Origin: Alphaproteobacteria bacterium
GTDB lineage: Bacteria; Pseudomonadota; Alphaproteobacteria; Rickettsiales; Rickettsiaceae
Direction: 5' to 3'
Length of the DNA stretch: 38,492 nucleotides
Assembly: GCA_020628955.1 (NCBI GenBank)
Contig: JAHDEH010000006.1
Location: forward strand, 1 to 38,492
Below the pieces are notes generated by a model. That model did no database searches, was not told where the DNA came from, and worked only from the letters and a program-made list of their open reading frames with translations. Shown in pieces: positions 27,268-38,204 of this stretch. Every line of letters begins with the position of its first letter. Within the stretch, counting starts at the first letter, position 1. The translations under genes and the position numbers were made by a program.

Positions 27268-29805
27268 ATGACGGATAAAAAAGAAGAAACAAAAAAAGTA
27301 AAAAAACTTACTCTAGGTGGTTCTAAACTTAGTTTAGGAAACAGACCTTCTTTTGGAAAAAAAATTACAAAATCAACTGGGAACTCAGTTGTTGTAGAGG
27401 TTAAGCAGGGCAGGGCATCTTCGGGAAGTTTGAAGTTAAACAGGTCGGGACTAACTTCTGCGCGTAGTACTACAGGAGACGATGAAAGAATGGAGCTCTT
27501 GAAAAAAGCTCAAGAAAGTAATGCAAAACAAAGCTCTGTTAGTACGCTCAGTAAACTCGCTGAATTGAATCAGGACAAAATAAATAAAATAAAAGAAATT
27601 GAAGAAGAAAAAAGGCTTCAAAAAGTTACAGAAGAAGCTCGTCAAAGCGCAAAAGAGCAGTTAGAAGAGTCTTCATCGCCGGCCAAACTTAAAGATAATT
27701 CACAGGATACTAAGTCAAAAGTCGAATCAGAATCAAAGCAAAATAAGCCAGATGATGCAAAAGCAAAATCTAAAAGATCTGAAATTGGCCAAGCTGTAGT
27801 TTACAAAAAAGAATCAAAGCCTAAAATTGGTGCAGAAAAAAAACCTTCTGATAAAAAACCTTCTGAAGAAAAAGAGGCAGCAGTAAAACCAAAAACATCA
27901 GAGCCTAAAAAGATGAAAAAGGCAGATATTTTTAATATGATGGATGATTCTGGAAATATTAGGGAGCGTACTAGATCTTTGGCATCTTTAAAAAGAGCTA
28001 GAGCAAAAGAAAGGAGAAAAAACGAAGCACCAGTTAAGGTAGAAAAAGTTTATCGTGAAGTGACACTGCCAGAAGTTATAACAGTTGCAGAGCTAGCATC
28101 AAGAATGACAGAAAGAGCAGCTGACGTGACCAGAGAATTAATGAAACTTGGGGTCATGGCAACTTCAAATCAGTCAATTGACGCAGACACTGCAGAATTA
28201 ATTATAGAGGGCTTCGGTCACAGCGTTAAGCGCGTGAAAGATTCAGATATTGAAAACGTATTGATTGACAAAAATGATAATCCAGAACATGCGGTAGCAA
28301 GAGCGCCAATTGTAACAGTGATGGGTCATGTTGATCATGGTAAAACATCATTACTTGATGCGCTTAAATCTACTGACGTAGCCGCAGATGAAGCAGGCGG
28401 AATTACTCAGCATATTGGGGCATATAGCGTTACAATGTCAGATGATAGAATGATAACTTTTATAGATACGCCAGGGCACGAAGCTTTCACAGAAATGAGA
28501 ACCAGAGGCGCTAAAGCCACTGATATTGTAGTGCTAGTAGTTGCAGCAGATGATGGTATTAAAGCTCAAACAATAGAAGCAATCAGCCATGCTAAGGCTG
28601 CTGATGTACCAATTATTGTTGCTATTAACAAAATTGATAAGCCTGGTGCTGATATCGAAAAAGTTAAGAATGAATTATTAAGTTACGAGTTAGTACCAGA
28701 AGATTTAGGTGGCGATGTTATAACTGTTGGAGTTTCTGCAAAACAAAGAACAAACTTAGATAAACTGGAAGAATCTATTTTACTTATTGCAGAAATGCAG
28801 GAGCTTAAAGCAAATCCAAAAGCTGTTGCTAAAGGTGTGGTTATAGAGTCTAGAGTAGATAGCAGTAAAGGGGTTATTACAACTATTATAGTCCAAACAG
28901 GAACGCTTCTTAAAGGTGACATAATAATGGCAGGTACAACTCATGGACGTATTAAGCGTATGTGTAATGATAAAGGTAGGTCGATTCAAGAAGCCGGCCC
29001 TTCAGTAGCTGTAGAAATTTATGGTCTTGCAAATGCGCCAATGGCTGGAGATGTTATTAATGTTGTAGAGTCAGAAAAGCAAGCACGTGATATTATAGAT
29101 TACCGAATAAAAAAACAGCGTGATTCACAAGTTACTGCATCAAAAACTAGCTTAGAGGATTTGCTTCTTAAGGCATCAGGAAATGGTAAAGTAAAAGAGC
29201 TGCCAATTATAGTGAAAGGTGACGTTCAAGGTTCTATTGAAGCGATTATTTCAAGTCTAGAAAAAATTAAAAGTGACGAAGTGAAAGTAAGAGTTTTGCA
29301 TAGCGGCGTTGGCGCTATATCAGAATCTGATATATCCCTAGCTAATGCATCGGGCGCGATAGTAATTGGCTTTAATGTTCGGTCTAACAATAATGCAGCT
29401 ACTCAGGCAAGTAATACTAAAGTTGATGTAAGATATTATTCAATAATTTATAATTTAATAGACGACATCAAAGCAATCATGAGTGGCATGCTTTCTCCTA
29501 TAATACGCGAAGAATATATTGGTTCTGTAGAAATTAGGGAAGTGTTTAATATTACTAAAGTTGGTAAAATAGCCGGTAGCTATGTAACCAAAGGTACAAT
29601 TATGCGCGGTGCTGGGGTTCGCTTGCTGCGTGATAATATTGTTATTCATGAAGGAAGCTTAAAAACTCTAAAACGCTTCAAAGAGGATGTAAAAGAGGTA
29701 AGAGAGGGCTATGAATGCGGTATAGCTTTTGAAAGATACGAAGATATTAAAATTGGTGATAATGTAGAGGTGTTTAAAGTTGTCGAAGAACAAAAGAAAT
29801 TATAA
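27268..29805 (+). CDS. infB: Translation initiation factor IF-2
   Basis: GTPase motifs [39 protein letters not shown]; charged N-terminal domain. Confidence 0.98.
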   Translation: MTDKKEETKKVKKLTLGGSKLSLGNRPSFGKKITKSTGNSVVVEVKQGRASSGSLKLNRSGLTSARSTTGDDERMELLKKAQESNAKQSSVSTLSKLAELNQDKINKIKEIEEEKRLQKVTEEARQSAKEQLEESSSPAKLKDNSQDTKSKVESESKQNKPDDAKAKSKRSEIGQAVVYKKESKPKIGAEKKPSDKKPSEEKEAAVKPKTSEPKKMKKADIFNMMDDSGNIRERTRSLASLKRARAKERRKNEAPVKVEKVYREVTLPEVITVAELASRMTERAADVTRELMKLGVMATSNQSIDADTAELIIEGFGHSVKRVKDSDIENVLIDKNDNPEHAVARAPIVTVMGHVDHGKTSLLDALKSTDVAADEAGGITQHIGAYSVTMSDDRMITFIDTPGHEAFTEMRTRGAKATDIVVLVVAADDGIKAQTIEAISHAKAADVPIIVAINKIDKPGADIEKVKNELLSYELVPEDLGGDVITVGVSAKQRTNLDKLEESILLIAEMQELKANPKAVAKGVVIESRVDSSKGVITTIIVQTGTLLKGDIIMAGTTHGRIKRMCNDKGRSIQEAGPSVAVEIYGLANAPMAGDVINVVESEKQARDIIDYRIKKQRDSQVTASKTSLEDLLLKASGNGKVKELPIIVKGDVQGSIEAIISSLEKIKSDEVKVRVLHSGVGAISESDISLANASGAIVIGFNVRSNNNAATQASNTKVDVRYYSIIYNLIDDIKAIMSGMLSPIIREEYIGSVEIREVFNITKVGKIAGSYVTKGTIMRGAGVRLLRDNIVIHEGSLKTLKRFKEDVKEVREGYECGIAFERYEDIKIGDNVEVFKVVEEQKKL

Positions 29806-30169
29806 GCTAAAAACAAGAGAGCAAACTCAATCCCAGCGTCAAAAGCAGGTTTCGCAGGCTATTAATAATAGCCTGATAGCATGTTTTGGCAAAGGAAGTA
29901 GTAAGCTTGATTTACGGCTGCATAATTCACCTATAACCATCACGAAAGTTAATGTTAGCGCTGATCTTAAAGTTGCAAATTGCTTTTTTTTGCCATTTAA
30001 TACAAGTCTAAGTCCAGATGAAATTATGGATGCTATTGATGAATCGAAATTTACTATACGTCAATTTGTAACCAGGCAGGTGAATTTAAAATATTCACCT
30101 GAGATTAAATTTTATCATGATTATGCATTTGAAAATATACAAAAAGTAGACGAGCTTTTAAAAAAATAG
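29780..30169 (+). CDS. rbfA: Ribosome-binding factor A
   Basis: [20 protein letters not shown]...[23 protein letters not shown]...[26 protein letters not shown] start overlapping the infB end by 26 nt. Confidence 0.9.
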   Translation: MSKNKRNYKLKTREQTQSQRQKQVSQAINNSLIACFGKGSSKLDLRLHNSPITITKVNVSADLKVANCFFLPFNTSLSPDEIMDAIDESKFTIRQFVTRQVNLKYSPEIKFYHDYAFENIQKVDELLKK

Positions 30170-30239
30170 TGACATTTAAGACGCGCTACTCTTGTATAAT
30201 TATATATGCAGATAATTAATCTGTGATGTGTTTATTATT

Positions 30240-30250
30240 TGTGCTATAAT
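30240..30250 (+). promoter_or_regulatory. Extended -10 element TGTGCTATAAT
   Basis: Identical 11-mer to 10373-10383; upstream of the start at 30289. Confidence 0.45.
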
Positions 30251-30288
30251 TAAAATATAAAACATAAGTAAAATATTAAGGAAACTCT

Positions 30289-31791
30289 ATGAAAAAAATC
30301 TTATCTTTAATCGTATTTTTATTAATTATAGCGGTTGGTTATTACCTATATTCTGTATCTCAATTTAATGATTATATAGAAAAAAATATAATTTCCGTAT
30401 CTAAAAATAATGATGCTTTTGTTAAAGTTGAATTTGAAAGTGTAAAATACTCTAAGCTTAGTAAAAAAATTATTTTGAAAGGAATTAAGGTAACGCCAGG
30501 AAAGTTACTTTTGCAGGATAAAAAAACATATGATACTTTAAATGAACTGGCTAAAATACAACTGGATAAGGCGTATATTACATCAGATTTTTTTGGAACT
30601 GATGTGCGTATAATCACAACAGGTGAGGTTATGAAGCATGGGGCTGGTAAATCCGAAATTTATTTAAAAAACCCAGATTTAACTATCACCATTAATAAAA
30701 ATTTGATAGAAAAAGATTTCAAAAATGCTTCACTAAATATAAAACAGGGTGAATCAACATATTATTTCTCTTCAAATGATATGCAGATAATTCATACAGA
30801 ATATTCGGATATGGATTTATCAAGCTCGTTTGAGTCTGGGAAATATAACATTAAAATTAATGCTACAAATAATAAAATTTCTATAGATCCAGAGTATTTT
30901 GTTAGCATAGAAAAAAATATTGCAAAACTAGATCCTATTCTAGAAAAACAAATGCAAGATATGAAGCAATATCATGAATTTAGAAACTCTATCTATTCAG
31001 TTCCAACCGATTTAGCGGTAGAAATTGAGCTTGGTTTTAATGAGCAGTCGATTAAAAATGCTACGCAGCACGCAATGGGTGGAATGTTTGGGGCGCTTGG
31101 CGCATATTCAGAACTATCAAAATCTGGTACGTTGGTGAAGTTTAAATATTCAATAGATAATGAAAAGTTAAAAAGTAACAATTTATTGTATTTGAATCTG
31201 AATGATAAAAAAGTTGATTTTGAATTTAAAGCAAATTATAAACCAAATTTCAGCAAAGAAGAGCAGAAAAAATATGCAAAAATCATTGCAAATAATATAA
31301 TGTTTGCAGGTTTTTGGCTGAATATTGATTATAAAAAATTAACCAGCTATATGATAGACACTGGTGAATTTGGAGCTGAAATTAAAGTATCTTATGATGC
31401 AGATAGTGGTGATATTACGGGTGGCTCAAGCTTAGTTATAAATAATTTATCTAGCAGCATTAATGGAAAATGTAATAGTAAAAATATGTTATGTTCTGGT
31501 GAGGTTACTGTTGACACTCCTATGAAATTAATGGTGAGCTTAACTAATTTGTATAATGAAGTTTTGCACCCAAATGATGATTTTTATAAATATTTATATT
31601 TGCTGCATCATGGTGGTTTCGAAGTATTTCAAGCATTGCATCATAAAGATAATCTTTCAAAAACAGATATATTCAAAAGTAACATTGAATATAATGGTAA
31701 AAATCATGATTTTAAAGTTAATGGTAAGAGTTTTATTGAACTAATGCAGGATTCAAGAATTATGCATATAATGCAAAATATGCCGAGATAA
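30289..31791 (+). CDS. Hypothetical membrane-anchored protein (500 aa), possibly YdgA/DUF945-like
   Basis: N-terminal TM/signal anchor MKKILSLIVFLLIIAVGYYLYSVSQFNDYIEKNI, then long beta-rich-looking region; family is a guess. Confidence 0.7.
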   Translation: MKKILSLIVFLLIIAVGYYLYSVSQFNDYIEKNIISVSKNNDAFVKVEFESVKYSKLSKKIILKGIKVTPGKLLLQDKKTYDTLNELAKIQLDKAYITSDFFGTDVRIITTGEVMKHGAGKSEIYLKNPDLTITINKNLIEKDFKNASLNIKQGESTYYFSSNDMQIIHTEYSDMDLSSSFESGKYNIKINATNNKISIDPEYFVSIEKNIAKLDPILEKQMQDMKQYHEFRNSIYSVPTDLAVEIELGFNEQSIKNATQHAMGGMFGALGAYSELSKSGTLVKFKYSIDNEKLKSNNLLYLNLNDKKVDFEFKANYKPNFSKEEQKKYAKIIANNIMFAGFWLNIDYKKLTSYMIDTGEFGAEIKVSYDADSGDITGGSSLVINNLSSSINGKCNSKNMLCSGEVTVDTPMKLMVSLTNLYNEVLHPNDDFYKYLYLLHHGGFEVFQALHHKDNLSKTDIFKSNIEYNGKNHDFKVNGKSFIELMQDSRIMHIMQNMPR

Positions 31792-31837
31792 AAAAGATCG
31801 ATAGCTATTTTGTTTGCAATAATATTAAAGCTTAGGA

Positions 31838-32401
31838 CTATTTAAGAAGAGATATAAATTCTTGGCGCTTTGAATCTTTCTTATATTCGCCGGTAAAATG
31901 CATAGATGACAGGATAGAATCTTCGCGCTTGACCCCTCTTGAACACATGCACATATGTTCTGCATTAACCCTGATTGCCACTCCTCTTGGGGTTAAATGC
32001 GATTGCAGAGATTCTGCAATTTCTGCGGTCATTTTTTCTTGAATTTGCAGCCTTTTTGCAAATGCATCAACAAGCCGCACTAATTTGCTAACTCCTACAA
32101 CAGATCCATTTGGAATGTAGGCAATGTCAACTTTTCCTCTAAATGGTAGCATGTGGTGTTCGCATGTCGAAGAAAAGTTTATGTCACGCAGCATAACAAC
32201 ATCATTATAATCGCTGATATCTTGAAATTTTCTACTTAGCATTTTTTTAATATCAACATCATAGCCTGAAAAGAGTTCACTGTAGCTTTTAACAACACGT
32301 TCAGGTGTTCTTTTTAGCGCCTCTCTATCTGGATTACTATCAATATAATTCAGTAAAACTCTAACAGCTTCCAGTGCTTGTTCTTTTGTTGGTTTGTTCA
32401 T
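31838..32401 (-). CDS. folE: GTP cyclohydrolase I
   Basis: RTPERVVKSYSELFSGYD; FSSTCEHHMLPFRGKVDIAYIPNGSVVGVSKLVRLVDAFAKRLQIQEKMT; EHMCMCSRGVK. Confidence 0.96.
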   Translation of the reverse strand: MNKPTKEQALEAVRVLLNYIDSNPDREALKRTPERVVKSYSELFSGYDVDIKKMLSRKFQDISDYNDVVMLRDINFSSTCEHHMLPFRGKVDIAYIPNGSVVGVSKLVRLVDAFAKRLQIQEKMTAEIAESLQSHLTPRGVAIRVNAEHMCMCSRGVKREDSILSSMHFTGEYKKDSKRQEFISLLK

Positions 32402-32415
32402 TTTAAAATTTATTG

Positions 32416-33843
32416 CTATGAATTTTGCTTATTCTTGGCAAGACTTATAGCACATATATAAACAAACATCAAGCCTCCAATTATGGCAATTAGGCCTCCC
32501 ATACCCATTAATCCCATATATAGTTTGCTTTGCAGCGGGATATCTACCCCTGTTGTTTTTCGCATTACGCCATAGCCGCCTGCAAGGGCCAAGCCTAGAA
32601 TATGCATAAATTGACCTAGAAAAATGACGATTAGCTGATTTTTGGCGTTTTGAAATGCTTTTTCTATAGATTCAGATTTGGCGGCAGCTACTTGAATTCC
32701 TAGATGTTTAATTAGTAAGTTGCTTTGCCTGGCACCTTGGTAATTAATCTTTTGCTCAATGCAAACATACACAAATCCCATAAAGCATATACTTATTCCA
32801 ACAATCGAGCCATGGTAGTGCGCTGGGATCGTAACATTTACCCCTTTTATAAAAATTGCAATAACCCCACCATAGCAAAATAAAAAGATAGAAAATAATA
32901 TAGCTAGCTTTGAGTGTAATGGCCCAGATGGTGTTTCAGCTTCTGCTTTGTTCAAATTTTTGAAAAATAAATTATGTAACATTTCATAAGTAATTAATAA
33001 AATGAATATTGCAGGGCATATCCCGCCAAAATATTTCATATGGTAGGTAAAAAATAATTTAAAATTACCATCGGCAAGTTCATATTGCCAATGGCCATAA
33101 AAAATAAACATCGCCAAAACAAAGTTAACTAACATAATTAACTCGTAAATATAAGTAAATTTAAGCCTTTTAGATAAGGCGTTCTCAGCTAGAAATACCA
33201 AGGCAAGCATAAAGATTTGTGTATATATAAATTGCAGTAAATGTCCACCGCTCCAAAAAAGCATTTCATAATAATATTCAATATCAAGTGGTACAATTTT
33301 TGCCAAATCATGTATTTGAATATAAGATAAATAAATGCAGATAAAGGCACATATATACATTAAAGCTGTAGTAAAATTAGCAATAGTAATAGTAATATTA
33401 TCTTCGTGGCTGTACGCGCTATGTCTTAAAAATAAATACTCGGCAATAATTTGCAGTGCAAATAATAAAATACAGCTGGCAAATAAGGAAAGCCCAATTA
33501 TAAACACTATGTTCTCGAGCATTGGAACATAATTATTCATAACAGGGCTGGACATTATGGGAAGCAAAGGCGATATAGCCATTAAGCATACTCCAATAAA
33601 TGCAAGATTTTTGTAATATTTAACAAAAAAATTATTTTCTCTTCCTAAGCTCCAAAAATAGCATGTAATAGACAAAAGCCAAACAAGGACTGATAAATTA
33701 ACATGCACAACCAGGGCAGACTTGAAAAATGATTTGTCGCTTATCAGTGAGCTTATCACCGGCGTACGCATTAAAACTAGCGCCAGTGAATATAAGCCAG
33801 AAAGTCCAAGCGAAAAAACTCCAAGTCTAAGGAAGCAAATCAT
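32416..33843 (-). CDS. Heme-copper oxidase subunit I-like (cbb3-type/NorB-like) membrane protein
   Basis: Many TM helices with His in LVVHVNLSVLVWLL, FWSGGHLLQFIYTQ, FFTYHMKYFGG and IPAHYHGSIVGISICFMG. Confidence 0.65.
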   Translation of the reverse strand: MICFLRLGVFSLGLSGLYSLALVLMRTPVISSLISDKSFFKSALVVHVNLSVLVWLLSITCYFWSLGRENNFFVKYYKNLAFIGVCLMAISPLLPIMSSPVMNNYVPMLENIVFIIGLSLFASCILLFALQIIAEYLFLRHSAYSHEDNITITIANFTTALMYICAFICIYLSYIQIHDLAKIVPLDIEYYYEMLFWSGGHLLQFIYTQIFMLALVFLAENALSKRLKFTYIYELIMLVNFVLAMFIFYGHWQYELADGNFKLFFTYHMKYFGGICPAIFILLITYEMLHNLFFKNLNKAEAETPSGPLHSKLAILFSIFLFCYGGVIAIFIKGVNVTIPAHYHGSIVGISICFMGFVYVCIEQKINYQGARQSNLLIKHLGIQVAAAKSESIEKAFQNAKNQLIVIFLGQFMHILGLALAGGYGVMRKTTGVDIPLQSKLYMGLMGMGGLIAIIGGLMFVYICAISLAKNKQNS

Positions 33844-33849
33844 ATTAAA

Positions 33850-36498
33850 CTAACCAAAAATCTTTTCAATTTCTTGCTGCAAGTCTTGCCAAGTTCCGAT
33901 ATCTTTTCCGCCAACTTGTGCAAGAGTTGGTTTGCCACCTCCGCTGCCATCTATTATATTAGCTATCTTTTTAGAAATATCTCCAGCTGAATAATTGGCT
34001 GATATTTCTTTAGATACTGCAATATTCACCATGATTTTATCATCGTTCTTGCTAGCAAAAATAACTATTATATCTTGCGATGATTTTGCAATGTTTTCCA
34101 CTGCGCTGCGCATTGATTTCGGATTTGCTGCGCTAAATTGTTTATAAATTAATCTAGCATCTTTAATATTAATACTGCAAGATTCAATTTGCTCTTTTGA
34201 TAAATTTAATTTTTCTGACTCTATTTTTTCAATTTCTTTTTCTAGCTGTTTCTTTGACGTAACAATTGATTCAAGCTTTGAAAGGAACTCAGTTTTGTCA
34301 GTTTTTAAAATATCATAGGCATTATTAAGAGTATCTTCGAATGAATGCGAAGCTGCAAGCGCAAACTCTCCGCAAACAGCCTCTATTCTTCTGATGCCTG
34401 CGGCCACTGCGGATTCATTTAATATTTTAAAACAACCAATGTCTCCAGCCCGCTTAACGTGCGTGCCACCACATAGTTCAAAGGAGTATGAATTTTCCTC
34501 CTCCTCTCCTGCGGCTAAAGACACAACCCTAACTTCTGAGTCATATTTTTCACCAAACAAAGCCATAGCGCCTTTTTCTAATGCATCATCTGTGCTCATT
34601 AGTTGCGTTAGTACTTCTGAATTTGATTGAATTATGTAATTCACTTTTTCTTCAATAGCCCTTATCTCTGCGCTATTTAAGGCTTTTGGGTGGCTTATGT
34701 CAAAGCGAAGTCTGTCATGTGCAACAAGCGAACCTTTCTGCGTTATGTGCTTGCCAACAAGATCACGGAGCACTGCGTGCAGAATATGGGTCGCTGTGTG
34801 GTGTTTTCTTAAATTATTTCTATATTTGGTGTTGATTGTAAATTTGGCACTGTCCTGGGCTGAAATTTTTCCTGATTCCAATATACATTTATGCGCAATG
34901 ATCTTACCAAGATATTTTTGAGTATCAAGAACTTTTATCCTACAACTTTCATTTTCAATAAAGCCAATATCGCCCATCTGCCCACCGGATTCACCGTAGA
35001 ATGGAGTTTGATTTGCAATTAATGTAAATTTTGCTCCTGTTTCTTTGATCTCGCTGATATCTTGTCCATCTTGCACTAATTTGATGATATTAGCTTCAGC
35101 AATATTTTGAGAGTAACCTAAAAATTCAGTTGCACCTTTTTCCTCTAGTAGATTAAACCATAGTTGGTCTGTTTTTGAGTCGCCCGAGCCAGACCAAGAT
35201 TTTCTTGCTCTGTCTTTTTGCTCTTTCATTGATTTTTCAAAGCCTTCAACGTCAACTTTTATATCTTTTTTCTTTAAGATATCTTGGGTTAGGTCAAGTG
35301 GAAATCCGTAAGTGTCGTATAATTTAAATGCAACATCGCCAGATAGTTCCTTGATGGCTTTATTTGAATCTATTTCTTCATTTAATAATTTCAAGCCTCT
35401 GCCAAGTGTGGTTTTGAAACGCTCTTCTTCTTGCTTTAAAACGCTTGAAATGAATTCATTAGCCCTACTAAGTTCGATAAACGGGTCGCTGAACAGCTGT
35501 TCTAATTTAGGGAATAATTTATGCATGACGGGTTCTTTTGCCCCAAGTTGATGGGCGTGGCGCATTGCTCTGCGCATTATTCTGCGAAGCACATATCCCC
35601 TTCCTTCATTAGATGGCATAACGCCATCGGCAATCAAAAAGGCACATGAGCGTAAATGGTCAGCAATTACGCGATAAGAGAATAGGGCTTCTCCATTTGC
35701 AGGCGCTTTGATTATAGATTCAGCAAAGCCAATAATTTCTTTAAACATGTCAGTGTCATAATTATCGTGAACTCCTTGAATTACAGCAGATATTCTCTCT
35801 AGCCCCATGCCAGTGTCAACACTTTGTTTGGGTAGTAATATTCTTTTATCTTTAGAGACTTGCTCATATTGCATGAATACAAGATTCCATATTTCAATAA
35901 ATCTGTCGCCATCTTCTTCAGGTGTTCCAGGCAAGCCTCCTGGTATATGATCGCCATGATCGTAAAAAATTTCTGTGCAAGGGCCGCATGGACCAGTATC
36001 ACCCATTGACCAAAAATTGTCATTTGTACTGATTTTTATGATCTTCTCATCGGTAAAACCAGTTAGTTTTTTCCATATATTTGCAGATTCTGTATCTTCA
36101 TGATAGACTGTTATATATAACTTATCTTTAGGCAGTCCGTAGTGATTAGTCAGTAAATCCCAAGAATAATAGATTGCTTCTTCCTTAAAATAGTCGCCAA
36201 AGGAAAAATTGCCAAGCATTTCAAAAAAAGTATGATGGCGAGCAGTGTAACCAACATTATCTAAATCGTTATGTTTGCCACCAGCCCTTACGCATTTTTG
36301 TGATGTTGTTGCTTTTGTGTAATCTCTTTTTTCTACGCCAGTAAAAACATCTTTAAATTGCACCATTCCAGCATTTACGAACATCAAGCTTGGGTCGTTA
36401 TGCGGCACTAGAGAACTAGATTTAATATGTTCGTGGTTGTTTTGTTTGAAATAATTAAGAAAAGTACTACGAATAGCCTGGGATGTGAGTTTTGACAT
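33850..36498 (-). CDS. alaS: Alanine--tRNA ligase
   Basis: 882 aa; IRSTFLNYFKQNNHEHIKSSSLVPHNDPSLMFVNAGMVQFKDVFTG; RKHHTATHILHAVLR; ELCGGTHVKRAGDIG; GGGKPTLAQVGGKD. Confidence 0.98.
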   Translation of the reverse strand: MSKLTSQAIRSTFLNYFKQNNHEHIKSSSLVPHNDPSLMFVNAGMVQFKDVFTGVEKRDYTKATTSQKCVRAGGKHNDLDNVGYTARHHTFFEMLGNFSFGDYFKEEAIYYSWDLLTNHYGLPKDKLYITVYHEDTESANIWKKLTGFTDEKIIKISTNDNFWSMGDTGPCGPCTEIFYDHGDHIPGGLPGTPEEDGDRFIEIWNLVFMQYEQVSKDKRILLPKQSVDTGMGLERISAVIQGVHDNYDTDMFKEIIGFAESIIKAPANGEALFSYRVIADHLRSCAFLIADGVMPSNEGRGYVLRRIMRRAMRHAHQLGAKEPVMHKLFPKLEQLFSDPFIELSRANEFISSVLKQEEERFKTTLGRGLKLLNEEIDSNKAIKELSGDVAFKLYDTYGFPLDLTQDILKKKDIKVDVEGFEKSMKEQKDRARKSWSGSGDSKTDQLWFNLLEEKGATEFLGYSQNIAEANIIKLVQDGQDISEIKETGAKFTLIANQTPFYGESGGQMGDIGFIENESCRIKVLDTQKYLGKIIAHKCILESGKISAQDSAKFTINTKYRNNLRKHHTATHILHAVLRDLVGKHITQKGSLVAHDRLRFDISHPKALNSAEIRAIEEKVNYIIQSNSEVLTQLMSTDDALEKGAMALFGEKYDSEVRVVSLAAGEEEENSYSFELCGGTHVKRAGDIGCFKILNESAVAAGIRRIEAVCGEFALAASHSFEDTLNNAYDILKTDKTEFLSKLESIVTSKKQLEKEIEKIESEKLNLSKEQIESCSINIKDARLIYKQFSAANPKSMRSAVENIAKSSQDIIVIFASKNDDKIMVNIAVSKEISANYSAGDISKKIANIIDGSGGGKPTLAQVGGKDIGTWQDLQQEIEKIFG

Positions 36499-36611
36499 TT
36501 TTTTTAGGTTATTAGTTATTATTAGTTATAGATTATTAGTAGCACTGATAAATAAAATTAAAATATGAATATTAAAAAAATGATTTGTTTATTTGCTTTG
36601 AATTTAATTAT

Positions 36612-36620
36612 ATTGTACCA
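36612..36620 (-). promoter_or_regulatory. Candidate alaS extended -10 TGGTACAAT
   Basis: Reverse complement of ATTGTACCA in the divergent alaS/36691 intergenic region. Confidence 0.35.
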
Positions 36621-36690
36621 TAGCATTCTAAATGAGTAAGATAATCTAAATAAACTCAAATTACAATAATAATTTTCAAAGAAAGTATTA

Positions 36691-38202
36691 ATGAGTAATA
36701 AACAAAAGTCAGGATTAGAATTTTACAATAATTTATTTAGTAAAATTTTTGAAAAAAAGCGTGTAGTTTTTTATATTGGTAATTACAATGTAACTATAGC
36801 AATTATAGATAATGAGCATATAATAAAAAGCGTATCATGCTATGAAAATAGCAAAGACTTTAAATCTTTATACAAAAAAATCATCAGTAAATACTCGAAG
36901 TACCCAATAGTCTTTGCAATTAATAACAAAGATGTTTCTGTGAAAAATGAAAATATACCGTATATTGAAGGGCTGCTTGGTTCTAACCCAGTTGAACTTT
37001 TTATTGAAAAAAATTATAAGCCTAAAGAAATAAAAGCCTACAAAATAGATGATTCATCTTCAGATGAAGAAATTATTAACTGCTCTATTGCATCTAGCCC
37101 ATTCAGGGCACCTGTTTCTAGTATAATGAATTATATTAGTTTATGGAATTATAAGTTCAGAGGGTTGTATTTTATGTCGTTAGAGTTTCCTGAAATAATA
37201 GATTATATTATAGATAATTCTAATATAGCAAATATTGCAGATAAAGCGCATATTTTTATCACAATAACAAAAGCAAACGGACTTAAGGTAATTTTAAAAA
37301 ACCAAAAACAACTTATTGCTGAAAAAAATATTGAAATCAAAGAAGATATTAGTAATGAGTATATTCAAGGACTCATTGAACATGAAGTGCAAGATTTAAT
37401 TATAAACCACAAAGATTGGGCCAAGAAGAATAATCTCGAATTTTTTGCTATATGCTATGTTAATAAAGAGCTGAAAAAAGCGATGAAAAATATGCGCTTT
37501 AAAAATGTAGGCGCAGTAATTTTATCAAATGATGATATTGCGAGTGTTAATAAAAAAGATGATGAAATATATAAAGATGCTGAAATTCTATATATTTTTA
37601 ATAAAGTTAGGTCACACCTTGCTTTAAATGCGCCGATGCATAAAATCACAAAGATTGCGCTACTTGATAAAGTAATTTATTACCCATTTTATTTAATTAT
37701 ATTATTTTTGACTTTTAATTCTTTTATAAAAATATATGAAATATATGATCTTGAAAATAAGAATAAAATAATTCAAGAGAAATATAATAATACTGCATCA
37801 AAATATAGAGGCATTAAGGCGTCTCATCCAGATATTAATAAGCTAAACGAGTCCATAGAGTTATTTAATGCCAAAAATTTGATAAATAAAAACCATCCTG
37901 CTCCAAAAGATGCTTTTAAGCTTTTATCTTTGCAAGAAGTTGAAAATTTCGATATTGTTAAAAATAAATGGCAATATTTGGAAAATGATAATAAAATTAA
38001 TTTGGATATACATGTGCAGTATATTGAGCCAGAAAAGCCAAAATATAATGCAGATTACTCTATTGAAAATTATTGTAATAAAATAAGTAGTATTTTTAGT
38101 GGCTATGATATGAAATACGAAATTAAAGATAAGGTTTATTTAAAGAAAAAAAATAAATATCTAATTTTAATTAGTTTATCAAAATATAGCGAGGTTAAGT
38201 AA
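36691..38202 (+). CDS. Single-TM protein with GspL/PilM-PilN-like topology
   Basis: N-terminal domain resembling an actin-like fold start (RVVFYIGNYNVTIAIIDNEHIIKSVSCYE), TM about residues 331-347 (YYPFYLIILFLTFNSFI), coiled coil, small C-terminal domain. Confidence 0.6.
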   Translation: MSNKQKSGLEFYNNLFSKIFEKKRVVFYIGNYNVTIAIIDNEHIIKSVSCYENSKDFKSLYKKIISKYSKYPIVFAINNKDVSVKNENIPYIEGLLGSNPVELFIEKNYKPKEIKAYKIDDSSSDEEIINCSIASSPFRAPVSSIMNYISLWNYKFRGLYFMSLEFPEIIDYIIDNSNIANIADKAHIFITITKANGLKVILKNQKQLIAEKNIEIKEDISNEYIQGLIEHEVQDLIINHKDWAKKNNLEFFAICYVNKELKKAMKNMRFKNVGAVILSNDDIASVNKKDDEIYKDAEILYIFNKVRSHLALNAPMHKITKIALLDKVIYYPFYLIILFLTFNSFIKIYEIYDLENKNKIIQEKYNNTASKYRGIKASHPDINKLNESIELFNAKNLINKNHPAPKDAFKLLSLQEVENFDIVKNKWQYLENDNKINLDIHVQYIEPEKPKYNADYSIENYCNKISSIFSGYDMKYEIKDKVYLKKKNKYLILISLSKYSEVK

Positions 38203-38204
38203 AT

